DNA of 64,000 nucleotides from Bacteroidota bacterium (GTDB lineage Bacteria; Bacteroidota; Bacteroidia; Bacteroidales; WCHB1-69). The stretch lies in contig JAGDMF010000004.1 of the NCBI GenBank assembly GCA_017860455.1, forward strand, positions 1-64,000. The letters are read 5' to 3'. How positions within the stretch are numbered: the first letter of the stretch is position 1; each line of letters starts with the position of its first letter. Under the pieces are notes generated by a model. That model had not been told where the DNA came from, ran no database searches, and worked only from the letters and a program-made list of their open reading frames with translations. Shown piece after piece: positions 40,794 through 50,697 of this stretch. Position numbers and translations under genes: made by a program.

Positions 40794-41708
40794 ATGAAAA
40801 AAATCTTTCTATACTTACTTTTTTCAATAGTTTTGAGTTGTTTGACTTTTGCTCAAACAACATATACTCCTCAGCAAAACATGAAATATCTGACTTCTTC
40901 ACCTTTGCAAGGAAGAAATGCCGGAACAAAAGGGGATTCTTTAGCCCAGATTTATATTGTTGAAAACTTAAAAAGTTTAAATATTAAACCTTTTTATACC
41001 GATTATCTGCAGCCATTTACATCAAAAATGGAAACCATGAGAGGAGGTGATCTCATCTCTAGTAAAAACGTAATTGGTTGGATTGAAGGTACCGATTCAG
41101 TTTTGAAAAAAGAGTTTATCATCATATGTGCTCACTTTGATCATGTTGGCTTAGAAAAAGGAAGAATCCATCCAGGAGCGAATGATAATGCATCCGGCGT
41201 GATTACCATTCTCAATATTGCCAAAATGATTCAACAAAATCCATTGAAAAGATCTGTTCTGGTTATATTTTTTGGTGCTGAAGAGAAAGGATTGCTCGGA
41301 TCCTATTATTTTGTAAAAAAAGCAAAATTTCCATTAAAAACAATTGATGCCGTTTTTAATTTTGATATGGTCGGAAAACTAAAACAAGAAGGAACACTAT
41401 ACTCAAAAGGGGAACAAACTGCTAAAATTTTTTCTGAATTATTGGAAAAATACGCTGCAAAATATAACGTAAAATATGAAGTTTCCCCATTTAATTACAT
41501 GAATGGATCTGACCATTACCCGTTTTATAGAAAAAGAATTCCTGTCCTTTTCTTTAACACCGGATTAGATTGGGATAATTATCATCAACCTTCCGATTTA
41601 CCTGAAAAAATTGATTATGAAGGGATTGAATTGATCTCTAAAATAGGATTTGATCTGATAACCGAAGTGGGTAATAAAACTGAAAAATTAAAATTTAACA
41701 AAAAATAA
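40794..41708 (+). CDS. M28 family metallopeptidase
   Basis: [28 protein letters not shown]. Confidence 0.9.
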   Translation: MKKIFLYLLFSIVLSCLTFAQTTYTPQQNMKYLTSSPLQGRNAGTKGDSLAQIYIVENLKSLNIKPFYTDYLQPFTSKMETMRGGDLISSKNVIGWIEGTDSVLKKEFIIICAHFDHVGLEKGRIHPGANDNASGVITILNIAKMIQQNPLKRSVLVIFFGAEEKGLLGSYYFVKKAKFPLKTIDAVFNFDMVGKLKQEGTLYSKGEQTAKIFSELLEKYAAKYNVKYEVSPFNYMNGSDHYPFYRKRIPVLFFNTGLDWDNYHQPSDLPEKIDYEGIELISKIGFDLITEVGNKTEKLKFNKK

Positions 41709-41712
41709 GCGC

Positions 41713-43236
41713 ATGAACGAAAAAATTATCATTCTGGATTTTGGCTCTCAATATACCCAATTGATTGCCAGACGTATCAGAGAGTTGAACACTTATTGTG
41801 AAATTTTACCCTATAACAAATTTCCTGATTCCCTAGAAGGGATTAAAGGGGTTGTTTTATCAGGTAGTCCATTCTCCGTGAATCAGGAAGAGGCTTTTAA
41901 ACCCAATCTGGATCCATTTAAAGGGAAAATTCCAACTTTGGGGATCTGTTACGGAGCACAACTCATGGCTTTATATGCAGGAGGAAAAGTGGAACAGGCC
42001 GGGACAAGAGAATATGGTAGAGCTCATCTTTCTTTTATCGATTCAAATGATATTTTATTGCAAGGTGTAAGATCCGGTTCCCAGGTGTGGATGTCGCATG
42101 GAGATACCATTACTGTAATTCCTGATCATTTTAATGTTATTGCAAGTACCAATGAAGTAAAAGTGGGTGCATACAAAATCGAAGGGGAACCTACATGGGC
42201 CGTGCAATTTCACCCGGAAGTGTATCATAGTGAAGATGGAACCATTATCTTAAATAATTTTGTTCAACATATTTGTAAATGTAAACAAGATTGGACTCCT
42301 GCTTCATTCATCGAAACAACTGTTTCTGAATTGAAAAATCAAATTGGTGATGACCGCGTTGTTTTAGGACTATCTGGAGGTGTTGACTCTACAGTAGCTG
42401 CCGTTCTTTTGAATAAAGCGATTGGTGAAAATCTGTTTTGTATATTCGTTGATAACGGATTATTAAGAAAAAACGAATTTGAAACCGTTCTTGAAAACTA
42501 TAAAACTTTAGGTCTTAATGTTAAAGGTGTTAATGCCTCTCAACGTTTTTATAATGATTTGAAAGGGGTTACAGATCCTGAAACCAAAAGAAAAATTATT
42601 GGAAAAGGATTCATTGATGTATTTGATGTTGAAGCACATCAGCTGGAAAATATCAAATGGTTGGCTCAGGGAACCATATATCCCGATCGGATTGAATCCC
42701 TCTCTATTACCGGAATGGTGATCAAATCACATCATAATGTGGGTGGATTACCTGAAAAAATGAATTTAAAAGTGGTGGAACCGCTCCATTTATTATTCAA
42801 AGACGAAGTGAGAAGAGTCGGAAAAGCCTTAGGTATTCCTGAGTCATTGATTCAACGTCATCCATTTCCAGGTCCAGGCCTTGGTGTTAGAATTTTAGGA
42901 GATATTACACCTGAAAAAGTGCGGATTTTACAGGAAGCAGATGCTATTTTTATTGATGGATTAAAAGAGCATGGCTTATACCAACAGGTTTGGCAAGCCG
43001 GAACTATCTTACTCCCTATTCAATCTGTAGGGGTAATGGGAGATGAAAGAACGTATGAAAATGCTGTTGCTCTAAGAGCTGTGCTATCAACTGATGGGAT
43101 GACTGCTGACTGGGCTAAACTTCCTTATGAGTTTTTAGCAAAAATATCCAATGAAATAATCAATAAAGTAAAAGGGATCAATAGAGTCGTTTACGATATC
43201 AGTTCTAAACCACCTGCAACAATAGAATGGGAATAA
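41713..43236 (+). CDS. guaA: GMP synthase (glutamine-hydrolysing)
   Basis: [22 protein letters not shown]-terminal KPPATIEWE. Confidence 0.97.
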   Translation: MNEKIIILDFGSQYTQLIARRIRELNTYCEILPYNKFPDSLEGIKGVVLSGSPFSVNQEEAFKPNLDPFKGKIPTLGICYGAQLMALYAGGKVEQAGTREYGRAHLSFIDSNDILLQGVRSGSQVWMSHGDTITVIPDHFNVIASTNEVKVGAYKIEGEPTWAVQFHPEVYHSEDGTIILNNFVQHICKCKQDWTPASFIETTVSELKNQIGDDRVVLGLSGGVDSTVAAVLLNKAIGENLFCIFVDNGLLRKNEFETVLENYKTLGLNVKGVNASQRFYNDLKGVTDPETKRKIIGKGFIDVFDVEAHQLENIKWLAQGTIYPDRIESLSITGMVIKSHHNVGGLPEKMNLKVVEPLHLLFKDEVRRVGKALGIPESLIQRHPFPGPGLGVRILGDITPEKVRILQEADAIFIDGLKEHGLYQQVWQAGTILLPIQSVGVMGDERTYENAVALRAVLSTDGMTADWAKLPYEFLAKISNEIINKVKGINRVVYDISSKPPATIEWE

Positions 43237-43237
43237 T

Positions 43238-43270
43238 AAAAAAGCCGGTTATGAAAACCGGCTTTTTTTT
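43238..43270. terminator. Rho-independent terminator between guaA and the DRTGG gene
   Basis: aaaaaagccggtt-atga-aaccggctttttttt. Confidence 0.92.
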
Positions 43271-43604
43271 ATTTTGAAATTTCCTGATACACACGACCAG
43301 CAATATCAAAGGTTTCCATCGGTGTTCCTAAAATTGGAATCTCCTCATCTTTAGCTTGTTCCAACATATCAGGATCAGGTTGAAACCCTTTTACTAATAT
43401 CACACAGGCCAACTCTTTTAAGGATGCAATCGCAATCACATTTTTATGTGTTTGTAAAGTCATCCATACATGTCCTTCCTGTGCAAACCCCATCACATCA
43501 CTCAAAAGATCTGAAACATATCCACCTTTAATTTCTCTATCCAGATGTTCCTCCCCACAAAAGAGTTTTAAATCCAATTTATCAACTAATTCTCTAACTT
43601 TCAT
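43269..43604 (-). CDS. DRTGG-domain small protein
   Basis: GGYVSDLLSDVMGFAQEGHVWMTLQTHKNVIAIASL; 111 aa. Confidence 0.7.
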   Translation of the reverse strand: MKVRELVDKLDLKLFCGEEHLDREIKGGYVSDLLSDVMGFAQEGHVWMTLQTHKNVIAIASLKELACVILVKGFQPDPDMLEQAKDEEIPILGTPMETFDIAGRVYQEISK

Positions 43605-43641
43605 TGTATTCTATAATTTTTTTAATATTAATTTCAAAACA

Positions 43642-43649
43642 CAAAAATA
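43642..43649 (-). promoter_or_regulatory. -7 element (TATTTTTG) of the DRTGG gene
   Basis: caaaaata on + strand. Confidence 0.45.
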
Positions 43650-43659
43650 CTAAAAATAA

Positions 43660-43691
43660 TTAGCAAATTAGCAAATTAGCAAATTAGCAAA
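43660..43691. repeat. 8-bp tandem array ttagcaaa x4
   Basis: ttagcaaa ttagcaaa ttagcaaa ttagcaaa, exact. Confidence 0.95.
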
Positions 43692-43699
43692 TTAATAAT

Positions 43700-43734
43700 G
43701 AAAAATGAAAAATGAAAAATGAAAAATGAAAAAT
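43700..43734. repeat. 7-bp tandem array gaaaaat x5
   Basis: exact; reverse complement of the ttcattt-type word at 4461-4537. Confidence 0.95.
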
Positions 43735-43832
43735 CGAGCAATCGAGCAATCGAGCATTCTGAGCAATCGAGCAATCGAGCATTCTGAGCAAATGAGCATC
43801 ACGATCAATCGAGCATTCCGAGCATTCGAGCA
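43735..43832. repeat. 8-bp (locally 9-bp) array cgagcaat
   Basis: cgagcaat cgagcaat cgagcatt ctgagcaat cgagcaat cgagcatt ... cgagcatt ccgagcatt cgagcaac. Confidence 0.9.
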
Positions 43833-44902
43833 ACATCCTCTTCTTCCAGCAAATGGTGAAGGGGCAGGCAAATAATATTTTGGGCAACTTTTTCAGCTAC
43901 GGGTAATGGGAATCTTTTGAAATGTTTAAAAATGGGTACATCTGAAACTAATGGATCAAAATATTTTTTACAATGAATATTTTCGGTTTTTAATTTTTCA
44001 AATAGCTGATCTCTGGTGAAACCATATAAAGTTGGATTGATCATGATAGGAAAATAACCATAATTGTAATTAACACCGGGTTTCTCATTCATCATTGTGA
44101 TTCCTTGTATCGATTGTAGTTTTTTTTGATATAGTTTAAATATTTCTTTTCTTTTTTGAATCGACTGATCCACATACTGAAGCTGCAAAAGACCAAATGC
44201 AGCCTGAAATTCATTCATTTTCCCGTTTAATCCCGATGTGACAGGATTTTGAGTAGTGTCTATCCCATTGTTTTTCAGCTTTTCAATCTCAGTATGAAGT
44301 GCAGGATCTTTACAAATAATGGCTCCCCCTTCAATGGTATTAAAAGTTTTAGTAGCATGAAAACTGATAGTGGAACAATCGCCTGCCTGGAGAACAGAGT
44401 GATCGTTAATCTCAACACCAAAACAATGTGCCGCATCAAAAATTAACTTGATACAATGTTTTTTTGCCATTTTTTCTAATGCTTCAATATTACAGGGTTG
44501 TCCAAAAAGATGAACCGCTAAGATTGCTGAAGTTTGAGGGGTTATGGCTTGTTCAATTTTTTCAGGATCAATATTATACGTATCATCATCGATATCAACA
44601 AATACCGGTGTAAGACCATTCCACAATATCGCCTGAGCTGTTGAAATATGCGTAAATGGGGTTGTGATCACTTCACCAGTCACTTTTAGGGCTTTTAAAG
44701 CCAGAATTAAAGCAGTTGTCCCATTGTTGACCACACTCAAATGCTCCAACCCAAGCTTTTTTTTCAATTCCATTTCGAATTGCAGTTCCATATTTCCCCG
44801 ATTGGTGATAATACCCGATTCCCATATTTTTTCCAAATAGAGAACATATTCATCCAAAGGAGGCAATAGGGGATAGGTGGTTCTAATTGGTTTATTTTTC
44901 AT
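43805..44902 (-). CDS. DegT/DnrJ/EryC1/StrS family PLP aminotransferase
   Basis: NNGTTALILALKAL; TTPFTHISTAQAI; SFHATKTFNTIEGG. Confidence 0.9.
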   Translation of the reverse strand: MKNKPIRTTYPLLPPLDEYVLYLEKIWESGIITNRGNMELQFEMELKKKLGLEHLSVVNNGTTALILALKALKVTGEVITTPFTHISTAQAILWNGLTPVFVDIDDDTYNIDPEKIEQAITPQTSAILAVHLFGQPCNIEALEKMAKKHCIKLIFDAAHCFGVEINDHSVLQAGDCSTISFHATKTFNTIEGGAIICKDPALHTEIEKLKNNGIDTTQNPVTSGLNGKMNEFQAAFGLLQLQYVDQSIQKRKEIFKLYQKKLQSIQGITMMNEKPGVNYNYGYFPIMINPTLYGFTRDQLFEKLKTENIHCKKYFDPLVSDVPIFKHFKRFPLPVAEKVAQNIICLPLHHLLEEEDVARMLGMLD

Positions 44903-46001
44903 GAAATTTAAAAAAGGATTGAGTTGTGTATGCTATTTTTTGACAAATAATATCTAATAAGGCAATGATGTATAAAATGTTGATACACAATAAACTTTGA
45001 TATTTTGAATGAAGTTTAAAAATTGATAATACGATAGATGTTACTCCTAATAAATTGATGAAAATAAATAAAACTAAAAAAGAAAAATCATGTAATGCCA
45101 ACACGCCCAATGAAACATTGACAATAAAAAGTGATATCGGAATCAATAATTTAAAATATTTATGCCAAAGTAACATCCATTTTTCTTTTAAAGGTAATTT
45201 GCTGATTAAGTTTTGCTGAGTTATGATTTGAAATAAACCTGTTAAATATCTTTTAATTCTTTGATAATTATATAGTTGGTTGCAATTTTCATCGACAATG
45301 ATCGCTTCCTGTTGGAGTATAATCTTTTTGGTTTTCAATATTTGTAATGATACATAAAGGTCATCTAAAATAATATCTTCAGGAATGGTATGATAACAAT
45401 CTTTTTTAATGGCATATAGAGGACCATAAACCCCAATCAATTTTCCCAATCGACTCTCTTTACTTTTAATAAAATTCTCAATTATTCGGATAATGGAATA
45501 TTTCCCTTTTTTATCTTGAGCAGAAAGTATGGATGAAACTGCACCAATCTCTTGATTGTTTAAGGGAGTAACAATTTTTTTGATGGCACCGGTTGAGATG
45601 GTTTGCCTTTGATCACAAAAGACAATGTAGGGAAATTGAGCCATCTTCACTGCTTCATTCATGGAATTGGGAATCCCTTTTTGAATCTCTTTGAGAATTA
45701 TTTTCACTTTAGGATGATGAAAATTCTTTAAAAAATTGGGGGTTTCATCACAACTTCCATCATCAATTATGATAATTTCACTTTGATTAAATTCCTGAAT
45801 TTCAAACAGTAATTGCGTTAATTTTTGATTCAAGTATTGAAATCCATTGTATGACAAATAGATAATAGTGATTCCATCTTTTATTTCATTTTCAAAATAG
45901 GGAATCTCTTCGTTTCTCCCTTTGTAATTGATCCAAATAGGATACAAAAGACTAAAAATAATCAACAATAAACAAACAAAAAGTAGAATATAGATTACCA
46001 T
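44892..46001 (-). CDS. Membrane glycosyltransferase family 2
   Basis: IIIIDDGSCDET, ILDDLYVSL, YQRIKRYLTGLFQ; N- and C-terminal TM. Confidence 0.88.
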   Translation of the reverse strand: MVIYILLFVCLLLIIFSLLYPIWINYKGRNEEIPYFENEIKDGITIIYLSYNGFQYLNQKLTQLLFEIQEFNQSEIIIIDDGSCDETPNFLKNFHHPKVKIILKEIQKGIPNSMNEAVKMAQFPYIVFCDQRQTISTGAIKKIVTPLNNQEIGAVSSILSAQDKKGKYSIIRIIENFIKSKESRLGKLIGVYGPLYAIKKDCYHTIPEDIILDDLYVSLQILKTKKIILQQEAIIVDENCNQLYNYQRIKRYLTGLFQIITQQNLISKLPLKEKWMLLWHKYFKLLIPISLFIVNVSLGVLALHDFSFLVLFIFINLLGVTSIVLSIFKLHSKYQSLLCINILYIIALLDIICQKIAYTTQSFFKFHEK

Positions 46002-47401
46002 TACCGGTTGTTTTTTTTAACAATTTTTAAACGATATATTGACTTTAATACCAAATAAATTTTTTCTCCCACACTTTTAGGAAGAATACGTTGAATCCAC
46101 TCTGAAATATTTTTAGCGATATCAAAGAGAATGTTTTTTTTATCCTGATTGCTGTAAAAACCCTCTTTTTTAACCAGACGAATCGCATCCACTCTATCTT
46201 TGTACGGAAATTCAGGAGTTTCAAAAACAATTCTGGGCTCAATAGAATGGTAATTATGAATCAAAGGAACTAACAAAGTGCCATGTTTTTGAACATAATC
46301 CCACTGTGGGGTTCCTTTAAACGGTAAAACAGTGTAAAAATTGGTGTAATCACAACCCGAATTTTTGGCATAAGCAATCGATTCCTTTACATGTTCTAAA
46401 GTTTCAAAAGGACTCCCAATTACAAATTGTGACATAATTTCGATTCCTGCATCTTTTAAAATCCGAATCCCTTCCGAAACCTTTTCGATGGTTGTCCCTT
46501 TCCCAATTTTTTCTAATATTTCATTGTTTGCCGATTCTATTCCAATAGATACATTATAACAACCTGCTTTTTTTAATTTTTGAGCGATCTCTTTTGTGAT
46601 AAAATCAGCCCGATAAGAAACGGCCCATAAAATATCTAACTTTTTCTCAATCAATAAATCACAAAATTGATCAATCCTGTTTAAAGGGATATTAAAACTA
46701 TTATCTCCAAAAATAAATAGTTTTTTTCCATAATGTTGAATAAGATATTCAATTTCGGTTACCATCTTTTCCGGACTCATGTATCTGGTTCCCTTTTTCC
46801 ATAATGAACTGGAATTACACCAGGCACAACTATAGGGACAACCTCTGCTGGTTACCATTCTGTGCAACGGATAACGGTTCATCGGAAAGAGATCATAAGC
46901 CGGAATCGGTAAACTATCAATATCTTTCATCTGTTCCCGTTCCGGATTGATGATTAATTCACCCTCTTTTGTTTTATACATTAATCCATTAATAGAATCA
47001 ATAGATTTTAATCCTTTAATTGATGATATCAATTCAGAAAATGTGATTTCACCCTCTCCATAAACCGCAAAATCTGCAGGGGTTTCATTAAATATTTCCT
47101 CTCTAATAGTTGTAACATACGGTCCACCTAAACAAATGAGTGTTTTAGGGTGATTTTTTCCAATGGTGTTAAATATTTTTTTTACTTCGAAATAAACAGG
47201 AGAATAAACAGTGATTCCAATAAGAGCAAACGAAGTGTTAAAAAAACGGTTTGTCTCTTTTCGGGTTGCTACTCTGGTATCTAAAACCTGAAATTCCAGA
47301 TCATCATGATGTAAACGTGCATAAGCTGCAATTAATCCAAGTCCCAGATGAACCGTTTTATATCTCCGATCCTGATTCGGAAAGATGAGTCCTATTTTCA
47401 T
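46001..47401 (-). CDS. B12-binding domain radical SAM protein
   Basis: GGPYVTTIREEIF cobalamin-binding region; SRGCPYSCAWCNSSSLW radical SAM. Confidence 0.9.
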   Translation of the reverse strand: MKIGLIFPNQDRRYKTVHLGLGLIAAYARLHHDDLEFQVLDTRVATRKETNRFFNTSFALIGITVYSPVYFEVKKIFNTIGKNHPKTLICLGGPYVTTIREEIFNETPADFAVYGEGEITFSELISSIKGLKSIDSINGLMYKTKEGELIINPEREQMKDIDSLPIPAYDLFPMNRYPLHRMVTSRGCPYSCAWCNSSSLWKKGTRYMSPEKMVTEIEYLIQHYGKKLFIFGDNSFNIPLNRIDQFCDLLIEKKLDILWAVSYRADFITKEIAQKLKKAGCYNVSIGIESANNEILEKIGKGTTIEKVSEGIRILKDAGIEIMSQFVIGSPFETLEHVKESIAYAKNSGCDYTNFYTVLPFKGTPQWDYVQKHGTLLVPLIHNYHSIEPRIVFETPEFPYKDRVDAIRLVKKEGFYSNQDKKNILFDIAKNISEWIQRILPKSVGEKIYLVLKSIYRLKIVKKNNR

Positions 47402-47405
47402 TTTA

Positions 47406-48209
47406 TTACCAGTTTATGGGATTTCTATCCTTGAAAAACAATCCTGTGGGAATATTCGGCTCCGTTGCCAGCCATATCGCAGTGTCAGCACCTTGTTGGA
47501 CCGTTCTTGGTGCATTTGGTCCTCCCATATCTGTTTTTACCCATCCCGGACACATCGCATTTACTTTGATCCCATATTGTTCTAACTCTTTGGAAAACAT
47601 AATGGTAAGTGCATTTAATGATGCTTTTGACAAACTATAAGATGGATAATAACCACTCAGGTTTGTTAATTGTCCCATTCCACTTGAAATATTGATAATT
47701 CTGGGATCATCACTCTTTTTTAGTAATGGAATCATCCATTGTGTGACACGCCATACACCAAATAAATTTGTCTCCAGAACACTTTTGACATCTTCCATTG
47801 AAACATTGGAAGCGTTGTGTTTAGTTCTTTCAATCTTACTTTCCATAATTTTTTCGGTCCATTGTTTAGCCTTAGTTAAAAGGGTAGGAGTGTATTCAGC
47901 GGCCAGTTTTTTAATTGATGTAATAATACCATTCTCCTGCGGATATTCACTGATCCCTGCATTATTAATTATGATATCCAAATGGTCAAATTCTTGAGCA
48001 ATTTGTGTATAAGCTTGTTCAATGGTTTCAATAAGAGTAACATCAAGATATAGAACTTTTACATTTGAAGACCATCCCTTGATCGCCTTTGCTCCAACTT
48101 CAATATCTCTGCAACCTAAAATGACACGAAATCCTTTCTGATCCAGCTGTCGCCCAATCTCGTGTCCGATTCCCCGGTTTCCTCCCGTTATGAGTACTGT
48201 TTTCATCAT
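47406..48209 (-). CDS. Short-chain dehydrogenase/reductase
   Basis: ITGGNRGIGHEIG, NNAG, YSLSK catalytic motif. Confidence 0.9.
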   Translation of the reverse strand: MMKTVLITGGNRGIGHEIGRQLDQKGFRVILGCRDIEVGAKAIKGWSSNVKVLYLDVTLIETIEQAYTQIAQEFDHLDIIINNAGISEYPQENGIITSIKKLAAEYTPTLLTKAKQWTEKIMESKIERTKHNASNVSMEDVKSVLETNLFGVWRVTQWMIPLLKKSDDPRIINISSGMGQLTNLSGYYPSYSLSKASLNALTIMFSKELEQYGIKVNAMCPGWVKTDMGGPNAPRTVQQGADTAIWLATEPNIPTGLFFKDRNPINW

Positions 48210-49375
48210 AATGATCTATTTAAAAAATGGTTGTATTCTCTATTGATTAATAAACTAGCTGTTTTTAATAATGCTTTTCTGTTTCGAATTGGATATTTCA
48301 TCATGGAAGCCAGCATGTTTCTTCCAAATTTATGACAACAACCCGAACATTCTTTAGGATAAGCATCTCTTTTTAACTCTTCTTGCAAAGAAGAAGTGGC
48401 TATTTCCCATAAAGTCAATAAATTAGCGGATCCAAAAGGATCAATTCTAATATCACCTTTAATCAATCCACAGGGCTGAATATTGCCATGATAGTCAATA
48501 TCAATAACTTCTAATGACTCTCTGCAGTAAAATTTGGGTAAAACAGTCTTATAAAAAGGAATTGTAGTATTATTGTCAAATTGTTTTATATAATTAGCAA
48601 TCCAGGGAATGATTCTGTATAAGTTGGTTTTAATCTCATTTTTAGTCTCGAAATAAAACATGGTTTGGAGATCCTCCATCAGGGCATTTAAAGATTCAAT
48701 GGGAACATTCAAATTCTGCTTATGGTCAATCGTGTCCAATTCAGGAAAGTTGGAAAATGAAATGACCGGTTGATACAATATTTGTTTAATTCCTAACTCA
48801 TTTGCCCTGTGCAAAGAGAGAATCAAATCTTTGTAGTTAACAACAGAAATGACCGTCAAAATTATAAATGGAATCTCATGAAACTTACATGTTTCAATCG
48901 CACTTATTGCATCGGTATATGCTTTATCATTACCTCTGGTCTTATTTTGAATCGGTTCATGAAAAGAATCAACTGAAATATTTACGGCAGTATTGCATTT
49001 TTTTAAAATTGATAAAGACTTTTCAGATAAATGAGATATGATCATTCCATTCGTTGTAATATTGCAAATAATTTGATTTTTAAAAGCATATTCAACAACC
49101 TCGAAAAGATCGGTAAATAAAAATGGTTCACCACCACACAATGAGAGACGTCTGATTCCTAACTGAACCATCTGATCAATGATCCAGAAAAGATCAGTTT
49201 TATTCAATAAATCTGAAGAATGATCTGATGAGTGGTTCTGCCCAATTTCACAATAGATGCACTGTTGATTGCACCGATTTGTCAAGTTTACAGATACCAT
49301 AGAGGGAACTGCTCTTCCAATGAAAAGTTTCTTGATTTCCGGTAAATAATTGACTTTAAGTTTTTTATTTTCCAT
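48206..49375 (-). CDS. Radical SAM protein with SPASM-like C-terminal cysteines
   Basis: CNQQCIYCE; C-terminal FYCRESLEV...GNIQPCGL...YPKECSGCCHKFG. Confidence 0.88.
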   Translation of the reverse strand: MENKKLKVNYLPEIKKLFIGRAVPSMVSVNLTNRCNQQCIYCEIGQNHSSDHSSDLLNKTDLFWIIDQMVQLGIRRLSLCGGEPFLFTDLFEVVEYAFKNQIICNITTNGMIISHLSEKSLSILKKCNTAVNISVDSFHEPIQNKTRGNDKAYTDAISAIETCKFHEIPFIILTVISVVNYKDLILSLHRANELGIKQILYQPVISFSNFPELDTIDHKQNLNVPIESLNALMEDLQTMFYFETKNEIKTNLYRIIPWIANYIKQFDNNTTIPFYKTVLPKFYCRESLEVIDIDYHGNIQPCGLIKGDIRIDPFGSANLLTLWEIATSSLQEELKRDAYPKECSGCCHKFGRNMLASMMKYPIRNRKALLKTASLLINREYNHFLNRSL

Positions 49376-49419
49376 GCTAATTCTTAGTTAGAACCATTCA
49401 GCCCCACTTTCAACATTAG

Positions 49420-49427
49420 CAAAAATA
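49420..49427 (-). promoter_or_regulatory. -7 element (TATTTTTG) of the radical SAM operon
   Basis: caaaaata on + strand. Confidence 0.5.
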
Positions 49428-49478
49428 AGAAAACTTTTTGAATTATTTTTTTAATTTTTTTCTAAAGAACGTGCATTC

Positions 49479-49661
49479 CTATTTACTTTGAAAAGCACCG
49501 GTTGGACAATAATGTAAACAATTGCCACAATCTATACAAAGTTCATGATCAATAACAGGATAACCTTCACTGTTTTGGGATACTGCATTTACGGGACAAA
49601 CTCTAACAATTGGACAAAAATGGTTGTGAGGACATCTGCTTTTGTTTACTTCAATATTCAT
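49479..49661 (-). CDS. Small 4Fe-4S ferredoxin-like protein
   Basis: CIDCGNCLHYCP canonical cluster; first motif CPHNHFCPIVRVCP atypical. Confidence 0.85.
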   Translation of the reverse strand: MNIEVNKSRCPHNHFCPIVRVCPVNAVSQNSEGYPVIDHELCIDCGNCLHYCPTGAFQSK

Positions 49662-49686
49662 AATGTTGTTTTTTAGAAATTTCTGG

Positions 49687-49718
49687 CAAAATTAAAGCGA
49701 ATAAATCTATTTATCAAA
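49687..49718 (-). promoter_or_regulatory. Ferredoxin promoter: TTTG-N20-TAATTTTG
   Basis: caaa (49715-49718) and caaaatta (49687-49694) on + strand, 20-nt spacer. Confidence 0.6.
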
Positions 49719-49732
49719 CAGATTTTATCTAT
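49696..49732. promoter_or_regulatory. Putative OxyR operator
   Basis: agcg-N7-ctat-N7-acag-N7-ctat; spacing as in E. coli consensus ATAG-N7-CTAT-N7-ATAG-N7-CTAT. Confidence 0.65.
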
Positions 49733-49737
49733 CTTTG
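49730..49737 (+). promoter_or_regulatory. -7 element (TATCTTTG) of oxyR
   Basis: TAnnTTTG match 24 bp upstream of the ATG. Confidence 0.55.
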
Positions 49738-49761
49738 CATCGGTTTTATCAATATTAAATT

Positions 49762-50688
49762 ATGACAATTCAACAATTGGAATATATTATTGCTGTAAGC
49801 AAATACAAGCATTTTGTTAAAGCAGCAGAAGTTTGTGGAATTACACAATCTACATTGAGTTCTATGATTATGAAATTAGAGCAAGAGTTAGATGTTACTA
49901 TTTTTAATAGAAATACGCATCCTGTCGAATTAACCCCAATGGGAGAAAAGGTTATTCAACAGGCTAAAGTGATTTTATATAACACAGCTCAATTGAAAGA
50001 GATGGTGATGTCAGAAAAAGAAACCAAAGTGGGAAATATTCAATTAGGGATAATTCCAACAGTTGCTCCCTATCTGTTACCCAAACTTTTTAAAAAAATT
50101 ATGGAGTCAGATTCAGGAATTCAATTGCAGGTTTCTGAATTAAGCACGGCATTGATACTGGATAAACTGCTTAAAGCAGAGTTAGATATGGCCATTATTA
50201 CGTCCCCTTCTCAAAATGATCAATTGCTGGAGATTCCTCTCTATTATGAGCGTTTTGTAGCCTATATCTCCCCATTAGATCCTCTCTTTCAGGAACAAGA
50301 GATTGTATCATCCAAAATGCCAACCAAACACATGTGGGTATTGAAAGAGGGGCATTGTTTAAGAAATCAAATTCTCCATTTTTGCAAAATTAAATCTCAC
50401 TTTTCGCCCATTTATGAAGCCGGGAATATTGATAACTTAATAAGGGTTGTAGATGAAAATTACGGATATACAATCATCCCGGAACTTCATATTGATTTGT
50501 TATCAGAGCATCAAAAAAATAATTTGAGACCATTAAATTCACCTCAAATTGTAAGAGAGATTGCTCTGGTTTTTAGGAAAGATTATGTTAAGGAGGGACT
50601 TATCAACGGGTTGGTCACCCTGATTAAACAGATCATTCCCGAAAAAATGGTGGATGAACGATTAAAGAAATTTGCCATAAAATTATAG
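49762..50688 (+). CDS. oxyR: LysR-family redox regulator OxyR
   Basis: LysR HTH; EGHCLRNQILHFC retains the two redox Cys nine residues apart as in E. coli OxyR C199/C208. Confidence 0.92.
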   Translation: MTIQQLEYIIAVSKYKHFVKAAEVCGITQSTLSSMIMKLEQELDVTIFNRNTHPVELTPMGEKVIQQAKVILYNTAQLKEMVMSEKETKVGNIQLGIIPTVAPYLLPKLFKKIMESDSGIQLQVSELSTALILDKLLKAELDMAIITSPSQNDQLLEIPLYYERFVAYISPLDPLFQEQEIVSSKMPTKHMWVLKEGHCLRNQILHFCKIKSHFSPIYEAGNIDNLIRVVDENYGYTIIPELHIDLLSEHQKNNLRPLNSPQIVREIALVFRKDYVKEGLINGLVTLIKQIIPEKMVDERLKKFAIKL

Positions 50689-50697
50689 TAAAAAGAT

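Noticed and set aside
43684-43887. ORF of 67 aa (…LLECSECSIDRDAHLL…)
   Set aside because: Reads through the cgagcaat/gaaaaat word arrays; repeat artefact, not a gene.
49479-49661. Ferredoxin with abnormal first cluster as a novel protein
   Set aside because: Small ferredoxins with a CPxNHxCPxxRxCP-type first motif are, from memory, an existing family; only its regulation is unusual here.
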